A DNA stretch of 39,459 nt from Streptomyces lushanensis (GTDB taxonomy: Bacteria; Actinomycetota; Actinomycetes; Streptomycetales; Streptomycetaceae): assembly GCF_001700515.1 (NCBI RefSeq), contig NZ_MAUD01000158.1:1-39459 (forward strand), given 5' to 3'. Below the pieces are notes generated by a model. It was not told the DNA's origin. It made no database searches and worked only from the letters and a program-made list of their open reading frames with translations. The translations under genes were made by a program, and so were the position numbers. Positions 32,966 to 39,459 of the stretch are shown here, piece by piece (the first letter of the stretch is position 1; each line of letters begins with the position of its first letter).

Positions 32966-34809
32966 GTACGGGGACGGGGCTGACGGAGGCGCGGCAGCGC
33001 CGGGTGGACACGGGCGGGGTCGAACTGTGCGTCGCCGAGCTGGGCGATCCGGGCCGGCCGACGGTGGTGCTCGTGCACGGCTATCCCGACAGCAAGGAGG
33101 TCTGGTCCGAGGTCGCGGAACGGCTCGCGAAGCGCTTCCATGTGGTTCTGTACGACGTACGGGGACACGGCGGATCGACGGCGCCCGCGCCTCTGCGCGG
33201 TGGCTTCACACTGGAGAAGCTGACGGACGACTTCCTGGCGGTCGCCGACGCGGTGAGCCCGGACCGGCCGGTGCATCTGGTCGGCCACGACTGGGGTTCC
33301 GTACAGGCCTGGGAATGTGTGACCGTGGCGCGGGCCGAGGGCCGGATCGCCTCGTTCACCTCGATGTCCGGACCTTCCCTGGACCATCTGGGGCACTGGA
33401 TCAAGCGGCGGGCGAAGCGCCCCACTCCGCGCGCGCTGGCTCAGCTCCTCGGCCAGGGAGCCAAGTCCTGGTACGTCTACGCGCTCCATACGCCCGTACT
33501 GCCCGAGCTGGCCTGGCGCGGCCCTCTCGGCAAGCGATGGCCGAAGATCCTCCGTCGGGCCGAGAAGATCCCCGGCACGTCCTATCCGACGGCCTCCCTG
33601 CCACGGGACGCGGCGAACGGTGCGTGGCTCTACCGGGACAATGTCCGGGCCCGGCTGAGCAGGCCGCGTACCGACGCCCGAGCTCACGCGCCCGTCCAGC
33701 TCATCACTCCGACGGGCGACGCCTTCCTGTCGGAGCGGCTCTACGACGATCTGGAGCAGTGGGCTCCGGGTCTGGTACGGCACACGCTGGCCGCCAAGCA
33801 TTGGGCGCCCCGCACCCGACCGGATCAACTGGCCTCATGGATCGGCGACTTCGTCCTGGCCCATGAAAACAGTGAGGACCACGAGGAGGACGGCCACGCC
33901 GCCGGGCGCACGGGCGGACGTACGGACGCGGGTACGCCCACGACTCCGGGCACCGGTAAGGGAGCGGCGCCGGGCGGACCGTACGCCCAGCGCTTCGGTG
34001 GGCAGCTCGTCCTGGTCACGGGTGCCGGCGGCGGTATCGGCCGGGCCACCGCCTTCGCCTTCGCCGAGGCGGGCGCACGGATCGTGGCGGTCGACCTTGA
34101 CCTGGAGGGAGCGGCCAGGACGGCGGAGCTGTCCCGGCTGATCGGAGCCCGGGCGGCCTGGGCCGAGCAGGCCGACGTCGGCGACGGACAGGCCATGGAG
34201 AAGCTCGCGGTGAAGGTCGCCACGGAGTACGGCATCGTCGATGTCCTGGTCAACAACGCGGGAATAGGTCTGTCGGGTGCCTTCCTCGACACCACCGCCG
34301 AGGACTGGAAGAAGGTCCTGGACGTCAATCTGTGGGGTGTCATCCATGGCTGCCGTCTCTTCGGCAGGCAGATGGCCGAGCGCGGCCAGGGCGGCCATAT
34401 CGTCAACACCGCCTCCGCGGCGGCCTATCAGCCCTCGAAGGCGCTGCCCGCGTACAGCACGTCCAAGGCGGCGGTGCTGATGCTCAGCGAATGTCTCCGG
34501 GCCGAACTGGCCGGGCAGGGCATCGGGGTCTCCGCGATCTGCCCCGGCTTCGTGAACACGGGGATTACGTCCACAGCGCGCTTCACCGGTGTCTCCGCCG
34601 AGGAGCAGGAGCGGCGCAGAAGGAAGGCGGCACGGCTGTACGGTCTGCGCAACTACCCGCCGGAGAAGGTCGCCGACGCCGTACTGCGCGCTGTCATACG
34701 CGACCAGGCCGTCGTGCCGGTCACTCCGGAGGCCCGGGGAGCCTGGCTCCTGTCCCGCATCGCGCCCGGGGCACTGCGCGCGATCGCCCGCGTGGAGCCG
34801 CCGCTGTGA
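32962..34809 (+). CDS. Alpha/beta hydrolase-SDR fusion, EphD-like
   Basis: The 615-residue two-domain enzyme has an N-terminal alpha/beta hydrolase (about 12-300) of epoxide-hydrolase type: oxyanion segment VLVHGYPDSKEVW, nucleophile Asp110 in GHDWGSV and base His280 in AAKHWAP. An acidic and Gly-rich linker (about 303-335) follows. The C-terminal short-chain dehydrogenase (about 340-600) has TGAGGGIG (353-360) for NAD(P)H, the NNAG motif, Ser485, Tyr498 and Lys502 (YSTSK). The same order is known from EphD of Mycobacterium, linked there to mycolic-acid-type lipid metabolism. Streptomyces lacks mycolates, so the substrate must differ. It overlaps its neighbours by 4 bp on both sides. Confidence 0.92.
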   Translation: MSTGTGLTEARQRRVDTGGVELCVAELGDPGRPTVVLVHGYPDSKEVWSEVAERLAKRFHVVLYDVRGHGGSTAPAPLRGGFTLEKLTDDFLAVADAVSPDRPVHLVGHDWGSVQAWECVTVARAEGRIASFTSMSGPSLDHLGHWIKRRAKRPTPRALAQLLGQGAKSWYVYALHTPVLPELAWRGPLGKRWPKILRRAEKIPGTSYPTASLPRDAANGAWLYRDNVRARLSRPRTDARAHAPVQLITPTGDAFLSERLYDDLEQWAPGLVRHTLAAKHWAPRTRPDQLASWIGDFVLAHENSEDHEEDGHAAGRTGGRTDAGTPTTPGTGKGAAPGGPYAQRFGGQLVLVTGAGGGIGRATAFAFAEAGARIVAVDLDLEGAARTAELSRLIGARAAWAEQADVGDGQAMEKLAVKVATEYGIVDVLVNNAGIGLSGAFLDTTAEDWKKVLDVNLWGVIHGCRLFGRQMAERGQGGHIVNTASAAAYQPSKALPAYSTSKAAVLMLSECLRAELAGQGIGVSAICPGFVNTGITSTARFTGVSAEEQERRRRKAARLYGLRNYPPEKVADAVLRAVIRDQAVVPVTPEARGAWLLSRIAPGALRAIARVEPPL

Positions 34810-35750
34810 GCACTGGGAACAACAGAGCGGCCGGGAAAGCCGGGGGGCACTACGCGATCGTTCCGCGCCGGGTCTCGTTCGACTGGCACGGGACTCCCCT
34901 CCACTGGATACCGGACGAGCCCACGGCGACCCATGTCATCAATGTGCTGCATCTGCTGCTGCCCGCGGGCGAGCGGTGGTTCGTGAAGGTCTTCAAGGAG
35001 GGCCTGCCGCTGGTGAGGGACCCGGAACTGCTCAAGGACGTCAAGGGGTTCATGGGGCAGGAGGCCACACACAGCGTGCAGCACTCCTATGTACTGGACC
35101 ATCTGGCCGAGCAAGGGCTCAGCACGGAGGCGTACACACGGCACATCGACTTCCTCTTCGAGAAGCTCCTCGGTGAGAAGCCGCCGTGGGGGATACCCTT
35201 CCCGGCCGGGAAATGGCTCCTCTACCGACTGGCGTTCGTCGCCGCGATAGAGCAGTTCACGGCGGTTCTCGGTGACTGGATACTGCGCGCCGAAGGGCTG
35301 GACCGGGCGGGGGCCGACGAGATCATGCTCGATCTGCTGCGCTGGCACGGCGCGGAGGAGGTCGAGCATCGCGCGGTGGCCTTCGACATGTACGAGCACT
35401 GCGGCGGCCCGGATCCCGCGCGCTACGCCCGCCGCGTAGGAACCATGTGCGTCACCGCGCCCGTACTGCTGTGGCTGTGGATCTCGGGCGCCGCCTATCT
35501 GATCCGGCGCGACCCTCAACTCGCCGGCCGACCGCGTTACTCGCTGCGCGAGCACAACAAGGCGATCGGCAAGGGGCTGTTGCCGCCCTGGCGTGAGCTG
35601 GGCGCGGCGATACCCCGCTATGTCCGCCGGTCGTACCACCCCTCGCGGGAAGGGTCACTGCGCAAGGCCGTCGAGTACCTCGCGACATCGCCCGCGGCCA
35701 GGGCGGCGGCGGGCGCGGTGGGCCGGGCGGCGATCGGGCGAAGGGAATGA
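34806..35750 (+). CDS. Metal-dependent hydrolase-like protein (PF10118 family)
   Basis: The 314-residue protein is mostly helical. Two carboxylate/His clusters, FMGQEATHSVQH (about 80-91) and GAEEVEHRAVAFDMYEH (about 180-196), match the ferritin-like di-metal pattern E-x-x-H in PF10118 proteins, annotated as predicted metal-dependent hydrolases. A hydrophobic segment near 223-240 (APVLLWLWISGAAYLI) suggests membrane contact. The ferritin-like pattern also allows an oxygenase or desaturase-type reaction, so 'hydrolase' should not be taken literally. The GTG at 34806 overlaps the previous stop by 4 bp, and its stop overlaps the MerR start by 4 bp. Association with the EphD-like fusion suggests a lipid or other hydrophobic substrate (inference). 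Confidence 0.82.
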   Translation: MSTGNNRAAGKAGGHYAIVPRRVSFDWHGTPLHWIPDEPTATHVINVLHLLLPAGERWFVKVFKEGLPLVRDPELLKDVKGFMGQEATHSVQHSYVLDHLAEQGLSTEAYTRHIDFLFEKLLGEKPPWGIPFPAGKWLLYRLAFVAAIEQFTAVLGDWILRAEGLDRAGADEIMLDLLRWHGAEEVEHRAVAFDMYEHCGGPDPARYARRVGTMCVTAPVLLWLWISGAAYLIRRDPQLAGRPRYSLREHNKAIGKGLLPPWRELGAAIPRYVRRSYHPSREGSLRKAVEYLATSPAARAAAGAVGRAAIGRRE

Positions 35751-36835
35751 GCGCGTCCGGGCCGCCCGCGCGCTCCGGATCGCCCACGCCCGAGCCGGGG
35801 TCCCGACCGAGGACGCAGCCGCATCCACCACCATCGCCAACGGCGGAGAAGGAACCGACACCGACACCGGCTACGGCTACGGCTCCAGCGGCGGAGCCCG
35901 GGGCCTCCGCGCGGGCGGAGTACCGGATCGAGGGGCTGGCACACGCCAGCGGCGCCACCGTCCGTACGATCCGGGCCTACCAGGACCGCGGGCTGCTGCC
36001 CCGACCGGAGCGGCGCGGGCGGGCCAATGTGTACGACGGCACCCATCTCGCCCGGCTGCGGCAGATCGCCGGTCTGCTGAACCGGGGGTACACCCTGGCC
36101 GCCATCAAGGAGTTGCTGGAGGCATGGGACACGGGACGCGGTCTGAGCGGGGTGCTCGGCCCGGTCGACGGGTCGCACGGACCGTGGACCGACGGGGAGG
36201 CGGCCGGAATCTCCCGCGCGGACCTGTACGAGCGGTTCGGCGGGTCGCCGGACGACGAGGCGATCGCCGAGGCGGTGGAACTGGGTGTGCTGGAGCGCGT
36301 CCCGGGCCGGGACGACATGTTCCTGGTGCCCAGCCCTCAGGAGCTCTCCATGACAGCGGAGTTGTACGTGGCGGGAGTGCCGCTGCCCGCAATCTCCGGG
36401 CAAATACGGGAGCTTCGCGGCCAGGTCGAGCACATCGCCGCCCGTTTCCTGGAGTTCACGACCGAGCATGTCTTCGCCCGCGCTCTCGGTCACCGGCCCC
36501 CGACGGAGGCGGACGCGGCCGAGGCCGCCGCGCTCGTACACCGGATGCGACCGCTGGCCCGGCAGTCGGTCGACGCCGAACTCGCCCGCGCGATGCGGAT
36601 GTTCGCCACCCGTCCTCAGCACCACCCGGCGGCCGGCACTCCGCCACCACCGGCCCCCGAGACCAGCTCCGTTGCACTTCCCGCCGACACGATTCGGGCT
36701 GTGCGGAGGCTCGTTGGCCGTGAGAACACCGCGGCCTTCATCACGGCCGCCACGGAACGGGAACTCCAGGCACGGGCCTTGGATGCCCTCGCCTCAACCC
36801 ACAGACAAAGCAATCATATTGATCAAATAGGTTAA
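35747..36835 (+). CDS. MerR family transcriptional regulator
   Basis: The 362-residue regulator has an N-terminal Pro/Thr/Ser-rich extension (1-57), a MerR winged helix (about 59-127: YRIEGLAHASGATVRTIRAYQDRGLL, seen here as IEGLAHASG...VRTIRAYQDRG, then RGYTLAAIKELLE), and a helical effector or dimer region to about 285. A Pro-rich hinge and a C-terminal helical tail follow. No Cys/His metal site typical of metal-sensing MerR is present in the dimer helix, so a small organic ligand is more likely. The start ATG at 35747 overlaps the previous stop. As last gene of the operon it may control its own operon from the region at 31814-32134. Confidence 0.9.
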   Translation: MSASGPPARSGSPTPEPGSRPRTQPHPPPSPTAEKEPTPTPATATAPAAEPGASARAEYRIEGLAHASGATVRTIRAYQDRGLLPRPERRGRANVYDGTHLARLRQIAGLLNRGYTLAAIKELLEAWDTGRGLSGVLGPVDGSHGPWTDGEAAGISRADLYERFGGSPDDEAIAEAVELGVLERVPGRDDMFLVPSPQELSMTAELYVAGVPLPAISGQIRELRGQVEHIAARFLEFTTEHVFARALGHRPPTEADAAEAAALVHRMRPLARQSVDAELARAMRMFATRPQHHPAAGTPPPPAPETSSVALPADTIRAVRRLVGRENTAAFITAATERELQARALDALASTHRQSNHIDQIG

Positions 36836-36847
36836 TTGACAGGTTCG

Positions 36848-36901
36848 TTGTCCACAGGATCGACAAATACCCTGTGGATAACCCGAGTTGGCTGTGGATC
36901 A
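36848..36901. promoter_or_regulatory. Three DnaA-box-like sites in the MerR-kptA spacer
   Basis: TTGTCCACA at 36848-36856 (plus strand), TTATCCACA on the minus strand at 36873-36881 and TGATCCACA on the minus strand at 36893-36901. They lie 13 bp after the MerR stop and about 70 bp before kptA, in an AT-richer 132-bp spacer. With the cluster near 24 kb and the single sites between, they form a broader DnaA-box-rich zone. Confidence 0.65.
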
Positions 36902-36967
36902 AACCTGTGAACAGAGGTTACTTGGAAATAAGTGGCGGTGCGCCGACGCCACGGTCACGCTGTTCGT

Positions 36968-37522
36968 ATGAGCGGAGTACCTGATGAACGACGCACGGTG
37001 AAGGTGTCGAAGTATCTCTCCAAGCACCTGCGCCATCAGCCCGAGCGGATCGGTATCGCCCTGGACGCGAACGGCTGGGTCGCGGTCGACGAGCTGATCC
37101 GCGCGGCCGGTGAGCACGGCTTCCGTATCACCCGCGCCGAACTCGACCATGTCGTGACCGTCAACGACAAGCGGCGCTTCACGGTCGACGGAGACCGCAT
37201 CCGAGCCAACCAGGGCCACACCGTCACGGTCGACCTGGAACTGCCCCCGGCGGAGCCGCCCGCGTATCTCTACCACGGGACGGTCGCCCGCCATCTGGAC
37301 GCGATCCGGGCCGAGGGGCTGCGCCCCATGTTCCGCCACCATGTGCATCTGTCGCCCGACCGCGAGACCGCGACCCGGGTCGGCGCCCGCCGCGGCCGGC
37401 CCGTCGTGCTGTCGGTGGACGCGGAAGCCATGCACCGGGGCGGGCTGGTCTTCCATGTCAGCGCCAATGGCGTCTGGCTCACGGACGCCGTACCACCGCG
37501 CTACCTCCGCTTCCCCGGCTGA
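36968..37522 (+). CDS. kptA: RNA 2'-phosphotransferase (Tpt1/KptA family)
   Basis: The 184-residue enzyme uses NAD+ to remove an internal 2'-phosphate from RNA; in bacteria its natural substrate is unclear. Family features: SKYLSKHLRHQPE near the N-terminus, WVAVDELI, the RNA-lobe segment VVTVNDKRRF, the NAD-binding YHGTV, and GLRPMFRHHVHLS with the conserved Arg and His. The last 50 residues form the usual ADP-ribosyltransferase-like core. The ATG at 36968 is chosen because the Pro/Arg lead from 36932 is not conserved in the family. It converges with the LLM gene with only 19 bp between stops. DnaA-box-like sites lie just upstream. Confidence 0.93.
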   Translation: MSGVPDERRTVKVSKYLSKHLRHQPERIGIALDANGWVAVDELIRAAGEHGFRITRAELDHVVTVNDKRRFTVDGDRIRANQGHTVTVDLELPPAEPPAYLYHGTVARHLDAIRAEGLRPMFRHHVHLSPDRETATRVGARRGRPVVLSVDAEAMHRGGLVFHVSANGVWLTDAVPPRYLRFPG

Positions 37523-37541
37523 GCGACCGGCCGCCCGCGCG

Positions 37542-38441
37542 CTACGGACGGAGCTGCGCCAACGCCTCGGTCGCGATCCGCTCGAAGACCCGCTGGTCGG
37601 CGGCGAACTCCGAGTCGGGAATGGGCGTGTGCACCGCGATCTCGGTGATACCCAGCTCGAAGTGCCTGCCCGCGAAGTCCACGAACGCGTCCAGGGACTT
37701 CATCGGGCCGTCCCGGTCCGGTGTGAAGCCGGTGAGCAGGATCTTCTCCATTTCGGACACCTCACGCCCGATCTCCGCGCAGGCCTTGCCGAGCCGCTCG
37801 ATCTGCCCGCGGACCGCTTCCCGCGACTGCTCCGGCGTACCCGTCTCGAAGAGCGCCGGGTCACCCGTCGTCACCCACGCCTGGCCGTGCCGTGCGGCGA
37901 GCTTCAGCCCCCGCGGCCCGGTGGCCGCCACCGCGAAGGGCAGCCGGGGCCGCTGCACACACCCGGGAATGCCCCGGGCCTCGACCGCGGAGTAGAAGGT
38001 CCCGTCGTACGTCACGGAATCCTCGGTCAGCAGCCGGTCGAGCAACGGCACGAACTCGGCGAACCGATCCGCCCGCTCCCTCGGCGTCCACGCCTCCTGC
38101 CCCAGCACCGTGGCATCGAAGCCCGTACCACCCGCGCCGATCCCCAGGGTGATCCGCCCGCCGGAGACATCGTCCAGCGCGATCAGGTCCTTGGCGAGCG
38201 TCACCGGATGCCTGAAGTTCGGCGAGGTGACAAGAGTCCCCAGGCGCAGCCGGTCGGTGACGGCGGCAGCGGCGGTGAGAGTCGGCATCGCGCCGAACCA
38301 TGGGCGGTCGCGAAAGGCGCGCCACGAGAGGTGGTCATAGGTGTACGCGGCATGAAAACCGAGCCGCTCGGCACGCAGCCACTCGTCGCGGCCACCGTCG
38401 CGCCACCGGCGAACGGGAAGGATCACAGCACTCAGACGCAT
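37542..38441 (-). CDS. LLM class flavin-dependent oxidoreductase (F420-type)
   Basis: The 299-residue luciferase-like TIM barrel starts MRLSAVILPVRRW. It has the core signature of the F420-dependent LLM group: AAYTYDHLSWR, LGTLVTSPNFRHPVTLAKD, GRITLGIGAGG and the strand PFAVAATGPRGLKLAARHGQAW. Actinomycetes carry many of these and use them on diverse reduced or oxidised substrates; none is indicated here. No operon partner: it converges with kptA and diverges from the VOC gene. AGGGTCGGGG precedes the ATG at 38441, at a reasonable distance. Confidence 0.92.
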   Translation of the reverse strand: MRLSAVILPVRRWRDGGRDEWLRAERLGFHAAYTYDHLSWRAFRDRPWFGAMPTLTAAAAVTDRLRLGTLVTSPNFRHPVTLAKDLIALDDVSGGRITLGIGAGGTGFDATVLGQEAWTPRERADRFAEFVPLLDRLLTEDSVTYDGTFYSAVEARGIPGCVQRPRLPFAVAATGPRGLKLAARHGQAWVTTGDPALFETGTPEQSREAVRGQIERLGKACAEIGREVSEMEKILLTGFTPDRDGPMKSLDAFVDFAGRHFELGITEIAVHTPIPDSEFAADQRVFERIATEALAQLRP

Positions 38442-38642
38442 GCCCCGACCCTACGTCGTCCCAGCTATCGGCCGGTCGGGTGAGGTCAGGCAGGTCCGGT
38501 CAGGCAGGCCGGTTCGCCCCCGTTCGCCGTCTGCCGCACTCAGGTGGCGGCAGGTGCGGAGTGCGGAGAGGGTGATCGGCGGGGGCACGCGCACCAGCTC
38601 GGGCGGGCGCCCGAGACCGAGCAGATTCCGGAGATGACACAG

Positions 38643-39431
38643 ATGCCTGAAGTCACCGCTCCCTACGAGCCCGGTACGCCGTGCTGGATCGATCTGATGG
38701 TGCCCGACCAGCAGGCCGCCCTGGATTTCTACCGGGATCTGTTCGGCTGGCAGGGCGCGCCCGGATCCGCGGCCTTCGGTGGCTACGCGACCTGCACCCT
38801 GCGGGGCAAGGCCGTCGCCGGGATCATGACGGCGATGTCGCCGGACGACCAGCCTCCGCCGCCGCCCAGCTGGACCACTTATTTCGCCTCCGCGGACGCC
38901 ACCGCCACCCAGTCCGCGATCAGCGCGCACGGCGGCACCGTGCTCGCCCCGGTGATGGATGTGGGCGATCTGGGCCGGATGCTGATCGCCGCCGATCCGC
39001 AGGGCGCGGTGTTCGGGGTGTGGCAGGCGGCGGAGTTCGCCGGGGCCCGGCTCGTCAATGAGCCCGGGTCACTGATCTGGAATCAGCTCAGCACCTCCGA
39101 TCCCGAGGCCGCGGGCACCTTCTACCGCGCCGCGCTCGGGTTGGACGTGGGACCGATGCCGGACATGCCCGAGTTCACCGGACTCCAGGTCGGCGGGCGT
39201 ACCGTCGGCGGTCTCCAGGGCATGGAGAACCTCCCGGAGGGAATTCCGCCGCACTGGCTCGTGCACTTCGCGGTGGACGACACCGACAGCACGGTGGACG
39301 CGCTCGTACGGGCCGGGGGATCCGTGATGGTGCCCGCCTTCGACATGGAGAAGGTCGGCCGGATGGCCATCCTCCAGGACCCGCAGGGCGCGGTCTTCGC
39401 GGTGGTCGCGCCGCCTCCGCCGGCCTCCTGA
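38643..39431 (+). CDS. VOC family protein, two glyoxalase-like domains
   Basis: The 262-residue protein consists of two VOC (glyoxalase/bleomycin resistance) domains, about 8-125 and 135-258. Each has the paired beta-alpha-beta-beta-beta pattern, and the domains repeat the end motif ADPQGAVFGVW and QDPQGAVFAVV. Such two-domain proteins bind metals or small molecules; many actinobacterial ones are annotated as hydroxylases or resistance proteins without proof. The ATG at 38643 is chosen because GGAG ends 9 nt upstream; an ATG at 38634 would directly abut that site. It is divergent from the LLM gene. The stop lies 28 bp before the window end. Confidence 0.9.
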   Translation: MPEVTAPYEPGTPCWIDLMVPDQQAALDFYRDLFGWQGAPGSAAFGGYATCTLRGKAVAGIMTAMSPDDQPPPPPSWTTYFASADATATQSAISAHGGTVLAPVMDVGDLGRMLIAADPQGAVFGVWQAAEFAGARLVNEPGSLIWNQLSTSDPEAAGTFYRAALGLDVGPMPDMPEFTGLQVGGRTVGGLQGMENLPEGIPPHWLVHFAVDDTDSTVDALVRAGGSVMVPAFDMEKVGRMAILQDPQGAVFAVVAPPPPAS

Positions 39432-39459
39432 CCCCCCGGCCTCCCGCCCCCCCCTGCCG

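Overview
The window reads as chromosomal DNA of a Streptomyces or very close high-GC actinomycete. Evidence: strong G/C bias at third codon positions in almost every gene, long open frames opposite real genes, frequent GTG starts, short operons with 4-bp ATGA/GTGA overlaps, RsbW-type ATPases, a SpoIIE/PP2C phosphatase, a Tat-exported DyP peroxidase in a copper locus, and DnaA boxes of the form TTGTCCACA. From about 4.3 kb onward the content looks like conserved core chromosome (htrA, glpQ-like, pepP, copper locus, pheA, serS, two ABC exporters, kptA). The first 4.2 kb is visibly less GC-rich and gene-poor and looks like accessory DNA.

Layout. 0.3-4.2 kb: an unrecognised membrane protein on the minus strand, about 1.5 kb without a supported gene, then a secreted I36-type peptidase inhibitor and a secreted lipoprotein, ended by a strong terminator shared with htrA. 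4.3-12 kb: htrA (-), a glycerophosphodiester phosphodiesterase, an anti-sigma-type ATPase, a SEC-C/DUF5926 protein, a secreted hypothetical (-) and a small prim-pol protein (-). 12-16 kb: GAF-SpoIIE phosphatase, Xaa-Pro aminopeptidase, and a second RsbW-type ATPase (-). 16.1-22.9 kb: copper trafficking: a Met/His-containing membrane protein, YcnI, Sco, PCu(A)C (ECuC), a CopC-CopD-YtkA fusion and a DyP peroxidase (DtpA-like), all on the plus strand. 23-26.8 kb: pheA, then a roughly 0.7 kb spacer with seven DnaA-box-like sites, then serS and a HAD phosphatase. 27.2-31.8 kb, minus strand: an antirepressor-like protein, then a four-gene operon of two ABC exporters. 32.1-36.8 kb: four genes joined by 4-bp overlaps: M24 peptidase, EphD-like hydrolase-SDR fusion, PF10118-like metalloprotein, MerR regulator. 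36.9-39.4 kb: kptA, an LLM oxidoreductase (-) and a two-domain VOC protein.

How the genes fit together. The copper block gives a coherent extracytoplasmic route: import or binding (CopCD, YcnI), relay (ECuC to Sco) and a client or partner enzyme (DyP). The two ATPases and the phosphatase are the usual parts of partner-switching control, but the phosphatase lacks one canonical metal-binding aspartate. The M24/EphD-like/PF10118/MerR operon is the best candidate for an undescribed pathway. Its make-up suggests lipid or hydrophobic-substrate metabolism under its own regulator.

Two patterns cut across genes. DnaA boxes are concentrated between 24 and 37 kb. Short tandem repeats (periods 10, 12, 18, 20 and 34 bp) recur in spacers and in surface or loop segments of proteins between 8 and 21 kb. 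No tRNA, rRNA, CRISPR array or intact insertion sequence was seen.
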